Assembly (NCBI GenBank): GCA_963210315.1 | Contig: OY723253.1 | Coordinates: 434,001-498,000 of the forward strand | Reading direction: 5' to 3' | DNA from: Rhynchopus euleeides | Lineage: Eukaryota > Euglenozoa > Diplonemea > Diplonemida > Diplonemidae | DNA length: 64,000 nt | Shown here: positions 31,876-45,314 of the stretch, piece after piece | Numbering within the stretch: the stretch's first letter is position 1 | How the letters are laid out: each line of letters starts with the position of its first letter | Notes under the pieces: model-generated | Database searches by the model: none | What the model was told of the DNA's origin: nothing | Seen by the model: the letters and a program-made list of their open reading frames with translations, nothing else | Position numbers and translations under genes: made by a program

Positions 31876-32052
31876 GCCGGACATGTCCGGGGGGGGGGGG
31901 GGGGTCAAAATTGGATTTCCCGAATTTCCGGGTCCGGACATGTCCGCCCGGACATCCGGACACCAGAAAATGTCCGCCCGGACATGTCCGCCCTGTCCGG
32001 GGCGGACATTTCTGGATGTCCGGATGTCCCCCCGGACATGTCCGGGCGGGAA
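31876..32052. repeat. CCGGACATGTCCGG palindrome array
   Basis: About eight copies of GACATGTCC or GGACATCCGG words around a poly-G tract and GTCAAAATTGGA. The same array, including poly-G plus GTCAAAATTGGA, recurs in the same orientation at 33567-33660, on the other side of the AT-rich element at 32062-33564. Confidence 0.7.
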
Positions 32053-32061
32053 ATTCGGGAA

Positions 32062-33564
32062 CACGGTGGGATCTTGTAAATTTTACATGTATAACTACAA
32101 GTATATACATGTATTATACATGTATAATACTTGCATGTCAACTATTATACATGTATAATACATGTATATGCCTGAAATATACATGTAAAATACATGTATA
32201 TCAAGTAAAAATACAAGTATAATACTTGCATGTCAACTATTATACTTGTATTTTTACTTGATATACATGTATTTTACATGTATATTTCAGGCATTTACAT
32301 GTATTTTACATGTATAATACTTGTCATGCAAGTATTATACATGTAAAATACTTGCATGACAAGTAAAATACATGTATAATACTTGCATGACAAGTAAAAT
32401 ACTTGCATGCAAGTAAAATACATGTATTTTACTTGCATGCAAGTATTTTACTTGTCATGCAAGTATTTTACATGTATAATACTTGCATGACAAGTATTAT
32501 ACATGTAAAATACATGTAAATGCCTGAAATATACATGTAAAATACATGTATATCAAGTAAAAATACAAGTATAATAGTTGACATGCAAGTATTATACCGT
32601 AAACGGAAATATTGTGGACCGTAATAAAGGTGAACCGTACTATAGGTGGACCGTAAAAAAGATGGAACAAATGGGATTTTTCCGGAACTTGGAACATTTT
32701 TACGGTCCACCTATTTTACGGTTGGGATAGTGGACTTGGCGGTTTTTTTTACGAGTTCCTTCGTGACGAAGTCGCGAAGGAACCAAGGAAATCGTACGAC
32801 TGAAGCTGCAGGATTAACACCACAGAGCCTCAGCACAGAGTGTGCGCTCACCATCGTCCGGGAACTGTTCTCCCACAGTTACTGCAGGGTGTACTACACT
32901 AAAGGAGTACGATTTCCCTGAATTTTCCGGGCACTGATTCACGAATTTACATCTGGAGGGAGCCCGGTGGTCTCAGCTTCTGTCTGCGCGCCCTGCCGTA
33001 CTGTGGCTGCTTTTGTGGGCTCGTGCATCAGGTTCTACTTTTACTTCTACCGGAACGCTCCTTGCATGGTACTACACTTCTCGAGGTGTGGTGGTGGGTG
33101 AGTCTCGAGGTGAGTGGTGGTGATCGTGCCCTTTCCACACGCAGGGAGGACTTGCTTCTCTTGCTGGTGTTGGTTGCGGTGGTGGAGGGAGGGTCCAAAG
33201 CTGGGAGGTCGGGAGGCCTACGTGCGGGAGTCTGCGGCGTGGAGGCCGCAGTCCGCGCCCCGCAACCCACCAGCCCGCGGGCGAAAATCGCATTGTCTTT
33301 TCCATATGCAGTCCCAATAAATAGTGGACCGTAAAAAAGATGGAACGTTTGGCCTTTTTTTGGGAACTTGGAACATTTTTACGGTCCACCCTTTTTCCGT
33401 TTACGGTACTTGTATTTTTACTTGATATACATGTATTTTACATGTATATTTCAGGCATATACATGTATTATACATGTATAATAGTTGACATGCAAGTATT
33501 ATACATGTATAATACATGTATATACTTGTAGTTATACATGTAAAATTTACAAGATCCCACCGTG
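32062..33564. mobile_element. Second AT-rich element (CACGGTGGGATC ends), 1.5 kb with nested insert
   Basis: CACGGTGGGATCTTGT at 32062 and the complement ending 33564. The left arm (to about 32596) and right arm (from 33407) are runs of ATACATGTAAAATAC / CTTGCATGACAAG words forming long foldbacks. An 810-bp TA-flanked element (32597-33406) sits in the middle. Level 4 of the nest, sister of the outer element at 23673-34561. Confidence 0.8.
32597..33406. mobile_element. Intact 810-bp TA-flanked element (CCGTAAACGG ends)
   Basis: CCGTAAACGG at the left, CCGTTTACGG at the right, TA outside each (32595-32596, 33407-33408). Both ends have GGTGGACCGTAA and its complement in small arrays plus GGAACTTGGAACATTTTTACG. 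The interior (32740-33300) has no transposase; a GC-rich stretch with GTGGTGGTGG words could be captured sequence. This copy serves as the unbroken reference for the split copy at 24061-33975. Confidence 0.85.
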
Positions 33565-34190
33565 AAATGTCCGCGGGGGGGGGGGGGGGGGTCAAAATTG
33601 GACCCGGACATCCGGACACCCGGATTTCCGGTCCGGATATGTCCGCCCTGAAATCGCCTAAGGGGCCGGGGGAAATCCAGGAAATTCGGGAAATCCAGGA
33701 ATATGAAGAATCCTCCGATGGTGAGCGCACACTCTGTGCTGAGGCCCTGTGGTGTTAATCCTGCAGCTTCAGTCGTACGATTTCCTTGGTTCCTTCGCGA
33801 CTTCGTCACGAAGGAACTCGTAAAAAAAACCGCCAAGTCCACGATCCCAACCGTAAAATAGGTGGACCGTAAAAATGTTCCAAGTTCCGGAAAAATCCCA
33901 TTTGTTCCATCTTTTTTACGGTCCACCTATAGTACGGTTCACCTTTATTACGGTCCACAATATTTCCGTTTACGGTATACATGTAAAATACATGTAAATG
34001 CCTGAAATATACATGTAAAATACATGTATATCAAGTAAAAATACAAGTATAATAGTTGACATGCAAGTATTATACTTGTATTTTTACTTGATATACATGT
34101 ATTTTACATGTATATTTCAGGCATATACATGTATTATACATGTATAATAGTTGACATGCAAGTATTATACATGTATAATACATGTATATA

Positions 34191-34519
34191 CCGTATACGT
34201 AAATATTTTGGAACGTAAATATTATGGAACGTAAATATTTTGGAACGCTGGTGGGTTGGCGTTCCAGATTTTTTTCGTTCCATAATATTTACAGGGCTTT
34301 CTGCGACTCGGGGACTTGGACCAGGTGATCGGACGGCATACAGAGTCCCTGACGGGACCTACTCGTGCACTTTTCGCGCGATTCCTGACGCAAGCCGTCC
34401 TCACCACCGAGTCCCCAACTGGCCCTGTAAATATTATGGAACGTAAATATTATGGAACGGACCGGCCAAAAATGGGCCCGTTCCATAATATTTACGTTCC
34501 ATAATATTTACGTATACGG
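34191..34519. mobile_element. 329-bp TA-flanked element (CCGTATACGTAAATATT ends)
   Basis: CCGTATACGTAAATATT and its complement, with TA outside (34189-34190, 34520-34521). GTAAATATTWTGGAACG is repeated three times inward from the left and again near the right; an inner hairpin lies around 34271-34430. Inserted into the right arm of the outer AT-rich element. Confidence 0.8.
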
Positions 34520-34561
34520 TACTTGTAGTTATACATGTAAAATTTACAAGATCCCACCGTG

Positions 34562-35419
34562 AGGGGGATCGGGGGGGGGGGGGGGGGTTGCACTGTTCGT
34601 TTTGCACTCCTTGAAGATTCTGGCGTGGGTCCTGCCCGTGTCACTATTTTTCTGTCCTCCCACCGGCTGCCAGCACGTTCTGCTGCTCAACACCGCGTTT
34701 GGCAACAGCTTACCCACATCTGGTAATGTACACTTTTGCTCAATCCTGGCAATGTCATCTTGTTGCGTTCCGGCCTTTCCTTGAATTTGAGCTCGTCTGC
34801 CCAACGCGACGTGGTACTGTGCCGAAGCCAACAGGCTTGTGCATCACACTCACTTCGCCATTATTTGAACAGTTGGGACCATCCCGCCGCTATCTTTTCC
34901 GCAGAGTGAGGCTCGTCTGTCATGACAGACGCGCGCCGAGCGCTGCAGGTCGGCATTCCGTTCTATTGAAAAGAAATGGGATCGGCGAGGAAGCAGCACA
35001 ATTCGGATCGTGCAGCCAGAAGCAACGCAATGACAAGACAAGGAAATGTGAAAAACAAAAAAAGCTCAACAGCGTCGAAGGGGCAGGAAGACGAGTTCGT
35101 CAAAGGCGAAGTTCCAACTGTTCCGACCCGCCAACGAGCTGTGCAGTAAACAACCTTAAGAACGTTTCAGTTGCAACATCTTTGTGTTTGTGTATCGAGC
35201 GGCACCCACACTGCGCGGAAAAAAGAAAACGCAAACAATCATCGAAGTCGGGCCCCACTTCGTTAGTTAGTGAAGAGCCTTGAGGGTCTTCGAACAGCAG
35301 GATTCGCCAGCGGAAAATGCAAAAAAGAAGTATCAGACGCAGAAGAGAGAAGTTGGACATGGTTCCGCCAACAGCATCGCATGGGTGCTGTTGGCAGGCG
35401 GGAAGCGAATGTCAGTTTC
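34562..35419. other. 3' flank of GAPDH copy 1; no gene seen
   Basis: Poly-G at about 34571-34587, then unremarkable sequence up to the GAPDH stop. Confidence 0.45.
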
Positions 35420-37320
<1,901 letters not shown>

Positions 37321-37324
37321 TTCT

Positions 37325-37405
37325 GGACATGCACAGGCCACAGGGGTGTCTGGGGGGCGAAGCCCCCCAGCCGCCGGAGGCCACGGTAGTGAGTATCTGT
37401 TCATC
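37325..37405 (-). repeat. Dispersed GC-hairpin repeat, copy 3
   Basis: Minus orientation; loop reads GCGAAGC instead of GCGGAGC, which is a sequence variant. Confidence 0.7.
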
Positions 37406-37496
37406 TGGCATACGATCCTGCCTCCCGAGGGCGGTCTGTATTCCATTCCCTGATGTTACCCCAAAGGGTTTGGGGTGACTAAAGACAGGCATACGG

Positions 37497-37562
37497 CACA
37501 GGGGGGTCTGGGGGGCGGAGCCCCCCAGCCGCCGGAGGCCACGGTAGTGAACAGCTGATTCT
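37497..37562 (-). repeat. Dispersed GC-hairpin repeat, copy 4
   Basis: Minus orientation, standard hairpin; lies 170 bp from copy 3 in the same orientation. Confidence 0.75.
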
Positions 37563-38025
37563 GCTCCATCGTCGCACGCCGCATGTAGTCAACGTGCACC
37601 TTGTGCTCAACAGGTTCGTCGGGCTAACGCCTGGGGCGGGCACTGCGCTCTTGGCCCCGGCCTCCTCTGGCCAAAAAGTACCCTGGAATAGTACCCGGAC
37701 AGAATCTCAGGAAAATCCCGGTGGAAAAAAAAAAAGAGGCACCCCCGGTTTTTCGGGGCAAAATCTCAAAAACCGGGGCTAAGCCCCGTTTTTCATAACA
37801 GTATCTTAAACACTGGTCTCATTTTTGGCGGTTTTTTTGTGACTTTGGGACAGTAAAACAGTCAGAAAAAACGCCATAAAAAAATAGAAAGTGACCCCAT
37901 CGTGATCCGCACAGAGCTCAAATAGTCCAAAGAAGGCAGAGAAGCGGAGAAGAAAAAATGGACCTAGCGGATGGCCCGGTGGGTGGCGATGCCCTCGTCA
38001 TGCAGGTCTCTTCTGTTTTGAAGGT
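37563..38025. other. No gene seen; CCGG-flanked A/T tracts
   Basis: Contains AAAACCGGGGCTAAGCCCCGTTTT hairpin sequence at about 37769-37792 and poly-A tracts. Confidence 0.45.
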
Positions 38026-38207
38026 GCACACATGGTGGACTCCAGCCACCATGTCTAAGAGGGAGTCTAAGACTGCAGTCTGTACTGGAGACGGGAGTCT
38101 ATTTTCTAGCTAATTTACGCTAAGACTCCCGCTAGTTGAGACTCATGGGAGACACACGGTGTACTCCAGCGGAGGTAGGGTAACCTCCGCTGGAGTTCAC
38201 CGTGTCG
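38026..38207. mobile_element. ~180-bp hairpin element with CACRYGGTGNACTCC ends
   Basis: Left CACACATGGTGGACTCCAGC, right the complement of CGACACGGTGAACTCCAGC. The interior has two more stems (GGGAGTCTTAGC against GCTAAGACTCCC-like words, and GCGGAGGT/ACCTCCGC at 38169-38191). The ends resemble those at 15613 (CACGGTGGACTCCCAC). Confidence 0.55.
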
Positions 38208-38631
38208 TCTGCCTCTGTGCAGCGTCACTCGGTGCCATCGAATACATGGCGACAGCCCACCAACTCGAGACAGATCTGCTTGTCTGGAGGGCTGAGACGA
38301 GAACACGAACGACTTTCAAGCAGTCTTGAAGGTCGCCAAGCCTATTGGGGGCAACTAACAGATGAGATTTGTTTGTTGCCTGTCGTCACAGCTGGGGAGA
38401 AAGCAGGTGCCCATCTCCTCGATACGGAATGTGTGCAGAGATCTCGTGGACCCTTTGGCCATTCTGTCGTGCACCCACTCCACCCACAACGCACACCTGT
38501 CACGAGTGGTCGCTCCCCCGTCCTCCTCCACCCTGAAGGTTGAGCCCTCAAGGACCAGTGATCTCCTGCTGGCCGGGCTGCGATACAGCGAAGCCTTCCT
38601 ACTTACAAGCGAATCCAGACTGTAGGGAACA

Positions 38632-38692
38632 GATGTTCACTACCGTGGCCTCCGGCGGCTGGGGGGCTCCGCCCCCCAGACCCCCCTGCGTA
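38632..38692 (+). repeat. Dispersed GC-hairpin repeat, copy 5
   Basis: Plus orientation, full core from ACAGATGTTCACTACC to CCCCCCTG. Confidence 0.75.
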
Positions 38693-39531
38693 AAAAAATT
38701 ACACCAGACCGGTTTTTGGCCGAGAGTCCAAACTTTCAAAGCAGCTGCTGCGCCTGCCCCACCAAGCAGCCTCAGTACGACAGGACGCGCGCAGGCACCG
38801 GGCCCTCTCAGATTCTGGGAGGGTTTGCGCGGGTCGCGCGCGCCGAAGGCGCGCGCGAAAAAATTTCAAAACCAGAAAAACCGGAAAACGGCGCCAGAAA
38901 AAAAGTCTATCTTATACCCTGACGAAATACAATCAAAAAAATGTTGGAACGCAGATCCTCTCTTTGTGCAGACCACTCCCGTGTGACGGAGTGGTGTGAG
39001 TGGGTCGCAAGATCCGGCAAGAGGCACATCAAGTTTCAACCACTTGGATGTGCCGAACGATGAAAGCGAAATACCGATACCACACACACACACACCGAAC
39101 GGGGATCTCTGTGTCTATGCTGCATATTATCGTTGTGACAGAGGGCCTCGGCAACCTTCACATCAGAGTGTCTTACTAACAAACACAAACAGGAGCAGGC
39201 GGTGGGCGGCACGGATCGATAAGGAGCCATGCCCCAACCACACCCGCACCTATGTCCATTGCAGGACGCAGCAGGCTTCATGCAGGGGAAGGGTTCTCGC
39301 CAACAGCCAACAGTTGGTGACATCCCCCGCCAGCACGTTCACAGGGGGTCTGGCGAGTCAAAGCAACAACAGCGAATCGGAGCGCCACAACTCAGGCAAG
39401 ACGACTGTATGTCGCCCTGAGTTCCGGCAGCCGCTATATACTAATTGGAAGGGACTTAAGCCTGCTGGAAGCTTAGAGACCCAAGGTGCAATGCAGCATG
39501 TAGCAGGGCCGCCGTGTCAGCTCACAGATTC
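38693..39531. other. 3' flank of GAPDH copy 2; no gene seen
   Basis: Includes a CGCGCGCCGAAGGCGCGCG hairpin at 38835-38857; a similar one lies at 56194-56211. Confidence 0.45.
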
Positions 39532-41383
<1,852 letters not shown>

Positions 41384-42014
41384 TCACTTTCCACCTCCAC
41401 CGAGGAAGCGCTCCTGCAGCTTCCCTGTAGTAGTCTGCGGTTTGCAGTACCCATGCTCACGGGCCATTTTGATGCCAAAGATACATCCGAACACTGTCAG
41501 GAGGTAGGTCAGCAGGAAGATGATAAACTGTGGGAGAGGGTGTTGGTGGTAGTGGTTGCCTTCCGAAGAGAGTGCCGGATGACCAGTGCTCAGGAGGCCA
41601 CATCCAGTCGCCAAACGGCACTAAAGACAGCTGTGATTCAAGCAGATTCGAAGAAATAACCGGGGTGTTGATCTGCTGAGTGAAGGCGAATGTACTGCAG
41701 CAAACGAGCCATGCAGAGAAACACGCCCACATTGGCTGCCACATTTCCTTTTTAGCCCTAAACACTTCTCGCCCGAGCGCGGTGATTTGCGCGTTCTACC
41801 AAAACACGGGGGTGCGAGAGGCGGTGACACTTTCGCACGGCGGACACACCTTTGCACCAAAGGACATTCCACTGTCGTCCTCCTCGTCGGGAGGCACAGT
41901 GCCGTTTTCCATCGGGGTATCTTGCTGCGTATCCAGCGTCTCCTGGGTGCCAGTCCCCGCAGCCAGCAGCGCAGCCCCAAGCAGCACCAACACCAACAAG
42001 GCGAGGCGGCTCAT
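41384..42014 (-). CDS. Small single-pass membrane protein, 102 aa
   Basis: Two-exon model: 42014-41850 (MSRLALLVLVLLGAALLAAG... to SFGAK) and 41527-41384 (FIIFLLTYLLTVFGCIFGIK... to FLGGGGK). The donor is GTGTGT, a weaker form of the local GTATG, and the acceptor is CCTCTCCCACAG; frame kept. The product has a signal peptide (1-20), a short acidic lumenal part (DEEDDSG), one membrane helix directly at the splice joint and a ~27-residue basic cytosolic tail. No family recognised. The topology suits a secretory-pathway or surface accessory subunit. The donor choice is the weak point of the model. Confidence 0.55.
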
Positions 42015-43679
42015 TGTGTACACCGCCCACACCGCGTGGTGTCACCTAATGCACAGACAGGGGCGCTGGCGGAATGCCCACAAAGCCTCTTGCTGCACTG
42101 TGACTGCAGCAACAGAGGCACCCTTATGCAATGCCCAGCCAGTCCGGGGTGGCGGAAGAGGGGGGTGGGGGTGGGGGGATTCCTAATCAGAAGACTGCAG
42201 GCAAGAAGAGGAAGCCACCGAAATGGGGCCTCAATTAACAGCGAACGCCAAACTTGGGAAGTGGGGGGGGAGCCGGCTCTGTACTACAAGTCGCGGACTC
42301 ACTCTAGACGAAGAGGGTGTCGCGGCCGTGTGGGGAACCAAAAACCTGATGAAGGAGGTCCGTGTGTAGTGCCCAAACACGCCGTGACAGCCTCGCCAAC
42401 CTGGCCAATTCAGCCAGTGGGGTATCTGCCTGGAACACCAAAAACGCTCAGAACACCAAAGGAAACTGCACGTCTTCTTTGGAATCCCCCTAAGCGGGGC
42501 AAAGCCCCTTCACTAAAGTGCTTAGTAAGGGTGGGGGTGGGGGTGGGGGTGGGGGATGTGACAAAACAGCACCCCTCTGTTCGGGGTAAACCTTTTTTGG
42601 AACATCGTCAAGGATGCGCCCTGAAACCACCCACCACCCCCCAATAAGTACCCCTACGTTCGGGTGGGAGTTTGCCCCGGGCTTTTGGAATCGGGGGTGT
42701 GGGGGGGTGGGGGGCACATTCGATTGCCCATACCACACTCGTGTGGTAAGGGAACATGCTACAGACACGACGGTGGATGCACACTGATGACTGGCCTTTG
42801 CTGCGGTTATTTTTTTTGCAGCTCCGTTCACCCCCCCCCCCCCATCCCCCACACGGCACTTCAGGAGGACACAGCACCTCACAGATGACAATGAATGAGC
42901 TCAATGTCCGGATGTTGTGGGCGGTGTTGCACTCCCAAAGCGGATTGCCGTTGAATCATAACAAAAAAGCCTCGTTGGGAACCAGCCAGCGAGAATGATG
43001 AAATCAGGATGCAAGGTTCGGACTGGTCTTCCAGAGAACTGAAGAGCCAGGAAGATTTTCCATCATACTCACGGAGTGTTGGAAACTGATTGAGGGTGTG
43101 ATGTGGGGCGTTCTTCGGAGAGGGGGGGCCCCTCAACGCGGGATGTACGCCCGTCAGGAGCACACAAAACATGCAGAGCAGCTTGCGGACGCTGGTCTCT
43201 CACCCACCACCCAGTGTTATCGATGAGTTCCCGCAAGACGATGATCTGAGCGGTTTTCACGATGGCTGGTACGGCTGGGATCATGGTTGGGCGCTGTGAG
43301 ACGGGGCAACTACAAATATATTCTCAGAGAAGACAGACAGGACGAGGATGTCACGCCGAGACTGGCTCAGGTTGGTGACAGGGAGAGCGCCTGAGTACGC
43401 TGGTTCGGCGTGCGTTTCCAGTGTGGAGCTACGCTGGGAGAGAAGATGTAGGGAGGGGGTGGGGTGGTGGGGTGGGGGGCGTGACAATCGGGAAGAATGC
43501 AACAGTTGTGGAGACCAGAATCACTGCTAGAGGATGTGTTCGAGAGGCTCTGTCGAGGCGACAGGCAGGATGTCATGAAAGGCACGGCATTCAGCTGACC
43601 CTCCATTTGAGGTGAGCCAGGCGGTGATAGTGGCTCGGTCCCCACCAGACAGCAGGTCAATGACGGCCTTGTCGTAGCA
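42015..43679. other. 1.7 kb without a recognised gene
   Basis: G-rich tracts (42528-42553) and a poly-C tract (42830-42843). A 71-aa minus frame at 43284-43069 (VKTAQIIVLRELIDNTGWW) might be an exon but has no support around it. Confidence 0.4.
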
Positions 43680-45314
43680 TCACCAAGCAGCATCGGGATC
43701 CCCCATCTCGTACATCCATTCTGAGGATGAGGCGGGCAGCTTGTCCCGCACCAGCACAGCCTCAAAGAGCGGCAACAGCCCCGACAGGCTGTCTGAGATG
43801 CAGCGAGGGCGTGTGCCGGGCAGTGCCACCTTGCGCAGCACCAGCTGTCGCGGCACACGTCGGAACTCGAGTGTGAACCGAGCGTCCTCCCACACAGCGC
43901 CGTCGCACAGTACGCTGATGTCCAGCGCACGGCCCGCGCGTTCCATGCCCTGTGACACCAGCGTCACCTCCCCGACCATGCTGAAGCGCCGCATCTCAGC
44001 ACACCCCACGTTGCCGCAGCGCGCGCTCCCGGAGGCCAGTCCGCTGTTGGTCCCTGTGCATATGCTTGCCAGCTTCAATGCGGCACGCACCGCATTGTCG
44101 GCATGCAGCGTGCAGATACGCGATGTGTTGAATGAGGAAAATATCTTGTCGCCGACAAACACATCCACAATGCCGCGATGATCACGCACACCTGTGATCG
44201 CCTCGTGGAGTACGTCGCCGAAATGAGAGACGAAGCCCTGCACGTCGCTGGACGCGCGCACCACAGAGTCGTGCATGTTCGTCACCATGAGAGTGCACTT
44301 CTTCGTGACGACCTCATCTGTGAGTAGCCGGGCAGCGACAGTCTCAACAAAGCATGCTGTGGGCGGTCGTGTGGGGTCGGAAACGGTTGTGTCGGACACA
44401 GATCCATCGATCTCCACAGGATCCACGTCTCCAAGTCCCACGAGGCACGACTGCGGCAGGTAGGGCTTGTACATGCGCAGGTTCTGCAGGATGCGGTGCA
44501 GTGCATCTGTCAGGCCAGGCGGCAGGCGTTCTGCGTCCGCCTGCAGCAGCTCGTGTGCACCGTCCAGATCGAAGCTGCTGAGGTCGACAGCAACCCGCTC
44601 GGCTGTGTGAATAGCGGCCTCCATCGTCTGCTTCTCCGCCAGCACCTGCTCGGCAAACCCGCGCGTGAGGTAGAAGTCGACACAGAGCGCAGCGAGGTCC
44701 TCAATACCAAACGCAAGGCTTGTCGTCGGTTTCAGACGACAAGGCGGATTGTCGCAGTCACACAGATGCTCCAACTCGACGAGGTCAGGAAGAGCGAGAT
44801 CGAACACAGATAGCACTCTGAACACACACAGCCACATGCATGTGACTCCGAGCACGACAGACGAAACACGCCTGTTCAGCTGGTTGACGAGGCACAGATC
44901 CAACAGGACCACGACAAGCTGATACCGTGGGTCCAACCCCAGCCCCAGCGAGAGACCCCCTGACAGCATGATGCTCAAGGTCCAACCGTAGGTGACACCC
45001 TCCAAGAGGGCTGCAGGAGCGGTCCTCGTGCAGACCACGTAGAGCACAGCAACTAAGCTAGTCACAAATGCGACGGGTGGGTACACAATACCGTACACAG
45101 AGCCATAAGACAGTGCACGGAATGCAGATGCCGCGACGAGGGCCGCAATGACCCCTACGGCAATAGCACGCTGCCTCCTGCCGACATCCAGTTCCTTCTC
45201 GTTATTTGTTGAGGTGCAGCGCAGCAGCGCACTCCACTTCATGGTGGGCAAGGCCAGGGTCACTGCTGGAGTGGATGTGTGGGTGTTTGTCCGAAACGCG
45301 CTACCGTGATCCAC
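43680..45314 (-). CDS. Membrane protein with class III nucleotidyl-cyclase-like domain (probably degenerate)
   Basis: 544 aa, single exon; ATG at 45314, with MKWSALLRC at 45242 as an alternative. About five or six membrane helices (~50-175, for example AIAVGVIAALVAASAF and YQLVVVLLDLCLV), a Cys-rich loop (CDCDNPPC), a helical linker ending in LRMYKPYLPQSCL, then a cyclase-fold domain (~340-480). RGIVDVFVGDKIFSSFN matches the second metal-Asp motif and GNVGCAEMRRFSMVGEV the later core. The first metal site, usually FxDI, reads VTNMHD, and the usual transition-state Asn/Arg region is altered. It may be a regulatory pseudo-cyclase or a pairing half. Acts at a membrane. Confidence 0.7.
   Translation of the reverse strand: MDHGSAFRTNTHTSTPAVTLALPTMKWSALLRCTSTNNEKELDVGRRQRAIAVGVIAALVAASAFRALSYGSVYGIVYPPVAFVTSLVAVLYVVCTRTAPAALLEGVTYGWTLSIMLSGGLSLGLGLDPRYQLVVVLLDLCLVNQLNRRVSSVVLGVTCMWLCVFRVLSVFDLALPDLVELEHLCDCDNPPCRLKPTTSLAFGIEDLAALCVDFYLTRGFAEQVLAEKQTMEAAIHTAERVAVDLSSFDLDGAHELLQADAERLPPGLTDALHRILQNLRMYKPYLPQSCLVGLGDVDPVEIDGSVSDTTVSDPTRPPTACFVETVAARLLTDEVVTKKCTLMVTNMHDSVVRASSDVQGFVSHFGDVLHEAITGVRDHRGIVDVFVGDKIFSSFNTSRICTLHADNAVRAALKLASICTGTNSGLASGSARCGNVGCAEMRRFSMVGEVTLVSQGMERAGRALDISVLCDGAVWEDARFTLEFRRVPRQLVLRKVALPGTRPRCISDSLSGLLPLFEAVLVRDKLPASSSEWMYEMGDPDAAW

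Larger units (their letters stand above)
24616..33715. mobile_element. 9.1-kb insertion with GAGGATYCTT ends and CGATG target duplication
   Basis: The inner TA element is cut at CGATGG: CGATG(G) occurs on both sides (24611-24616, 33716-33721), while the intact copy at 32597-33406 has it once. The inserted block starts GAGGATCCTT and ends AAGAATCCTC, short inverted ends. CAGGGCGGACAT lies inside both ends (24654-24665 and the complement at about 33644-33655). No transposase of its own is evident. It has itself received a retrotransposon and another AT-rich element. Level 3 of the nest. Confidence 0.7.
24061..33975. mobile_element. TA-flanked element (CCGTAAACGG ends), interrupted by a 9.1-kb insertion
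   Basis: CCGTAAACGG at 24061-24070 and CCGTTTACGG ending at 33975, with TA outside each (24059-24060, 33976-33977). Segment 24061-24616 is the reverse complement of about 32858-33406, and 33716-33975 of 32597-32861. The two pieces therefore make one complete copy of the 810-bp element at 32597-33406, in reverse orientation. Level 2 of the nest. Confidence 0.8.
23673..34561. mobile_element. Outer AT-rich element (CACGGTGGGATC ends), split by nested insertions
   Basis: Left end CACGGTGGGATCTTGTAAAT at 23673; its complement ends at 34561. The arms are made of ACATGTA / CTTGCATG / TACTTG words that fold back on themselves. Removing the inner insertions (24061-33975 at a TA and 34191-34519 at a TA) leaves ~640 bp with matching arms. 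A second, less disturbed copy of the same family lies inside it at 32062-33564. This is level 1 of the nest. Confidence 0.75.

Noticed and set aside
33015-33334. 103-aa frame in the TA-flanked element (also near 24133-24444)
   Set aside because: Leu/Val-rich translation of GTGGTGGTTG-type sequence in a non-autonomous element; no domain and no conserved start context.
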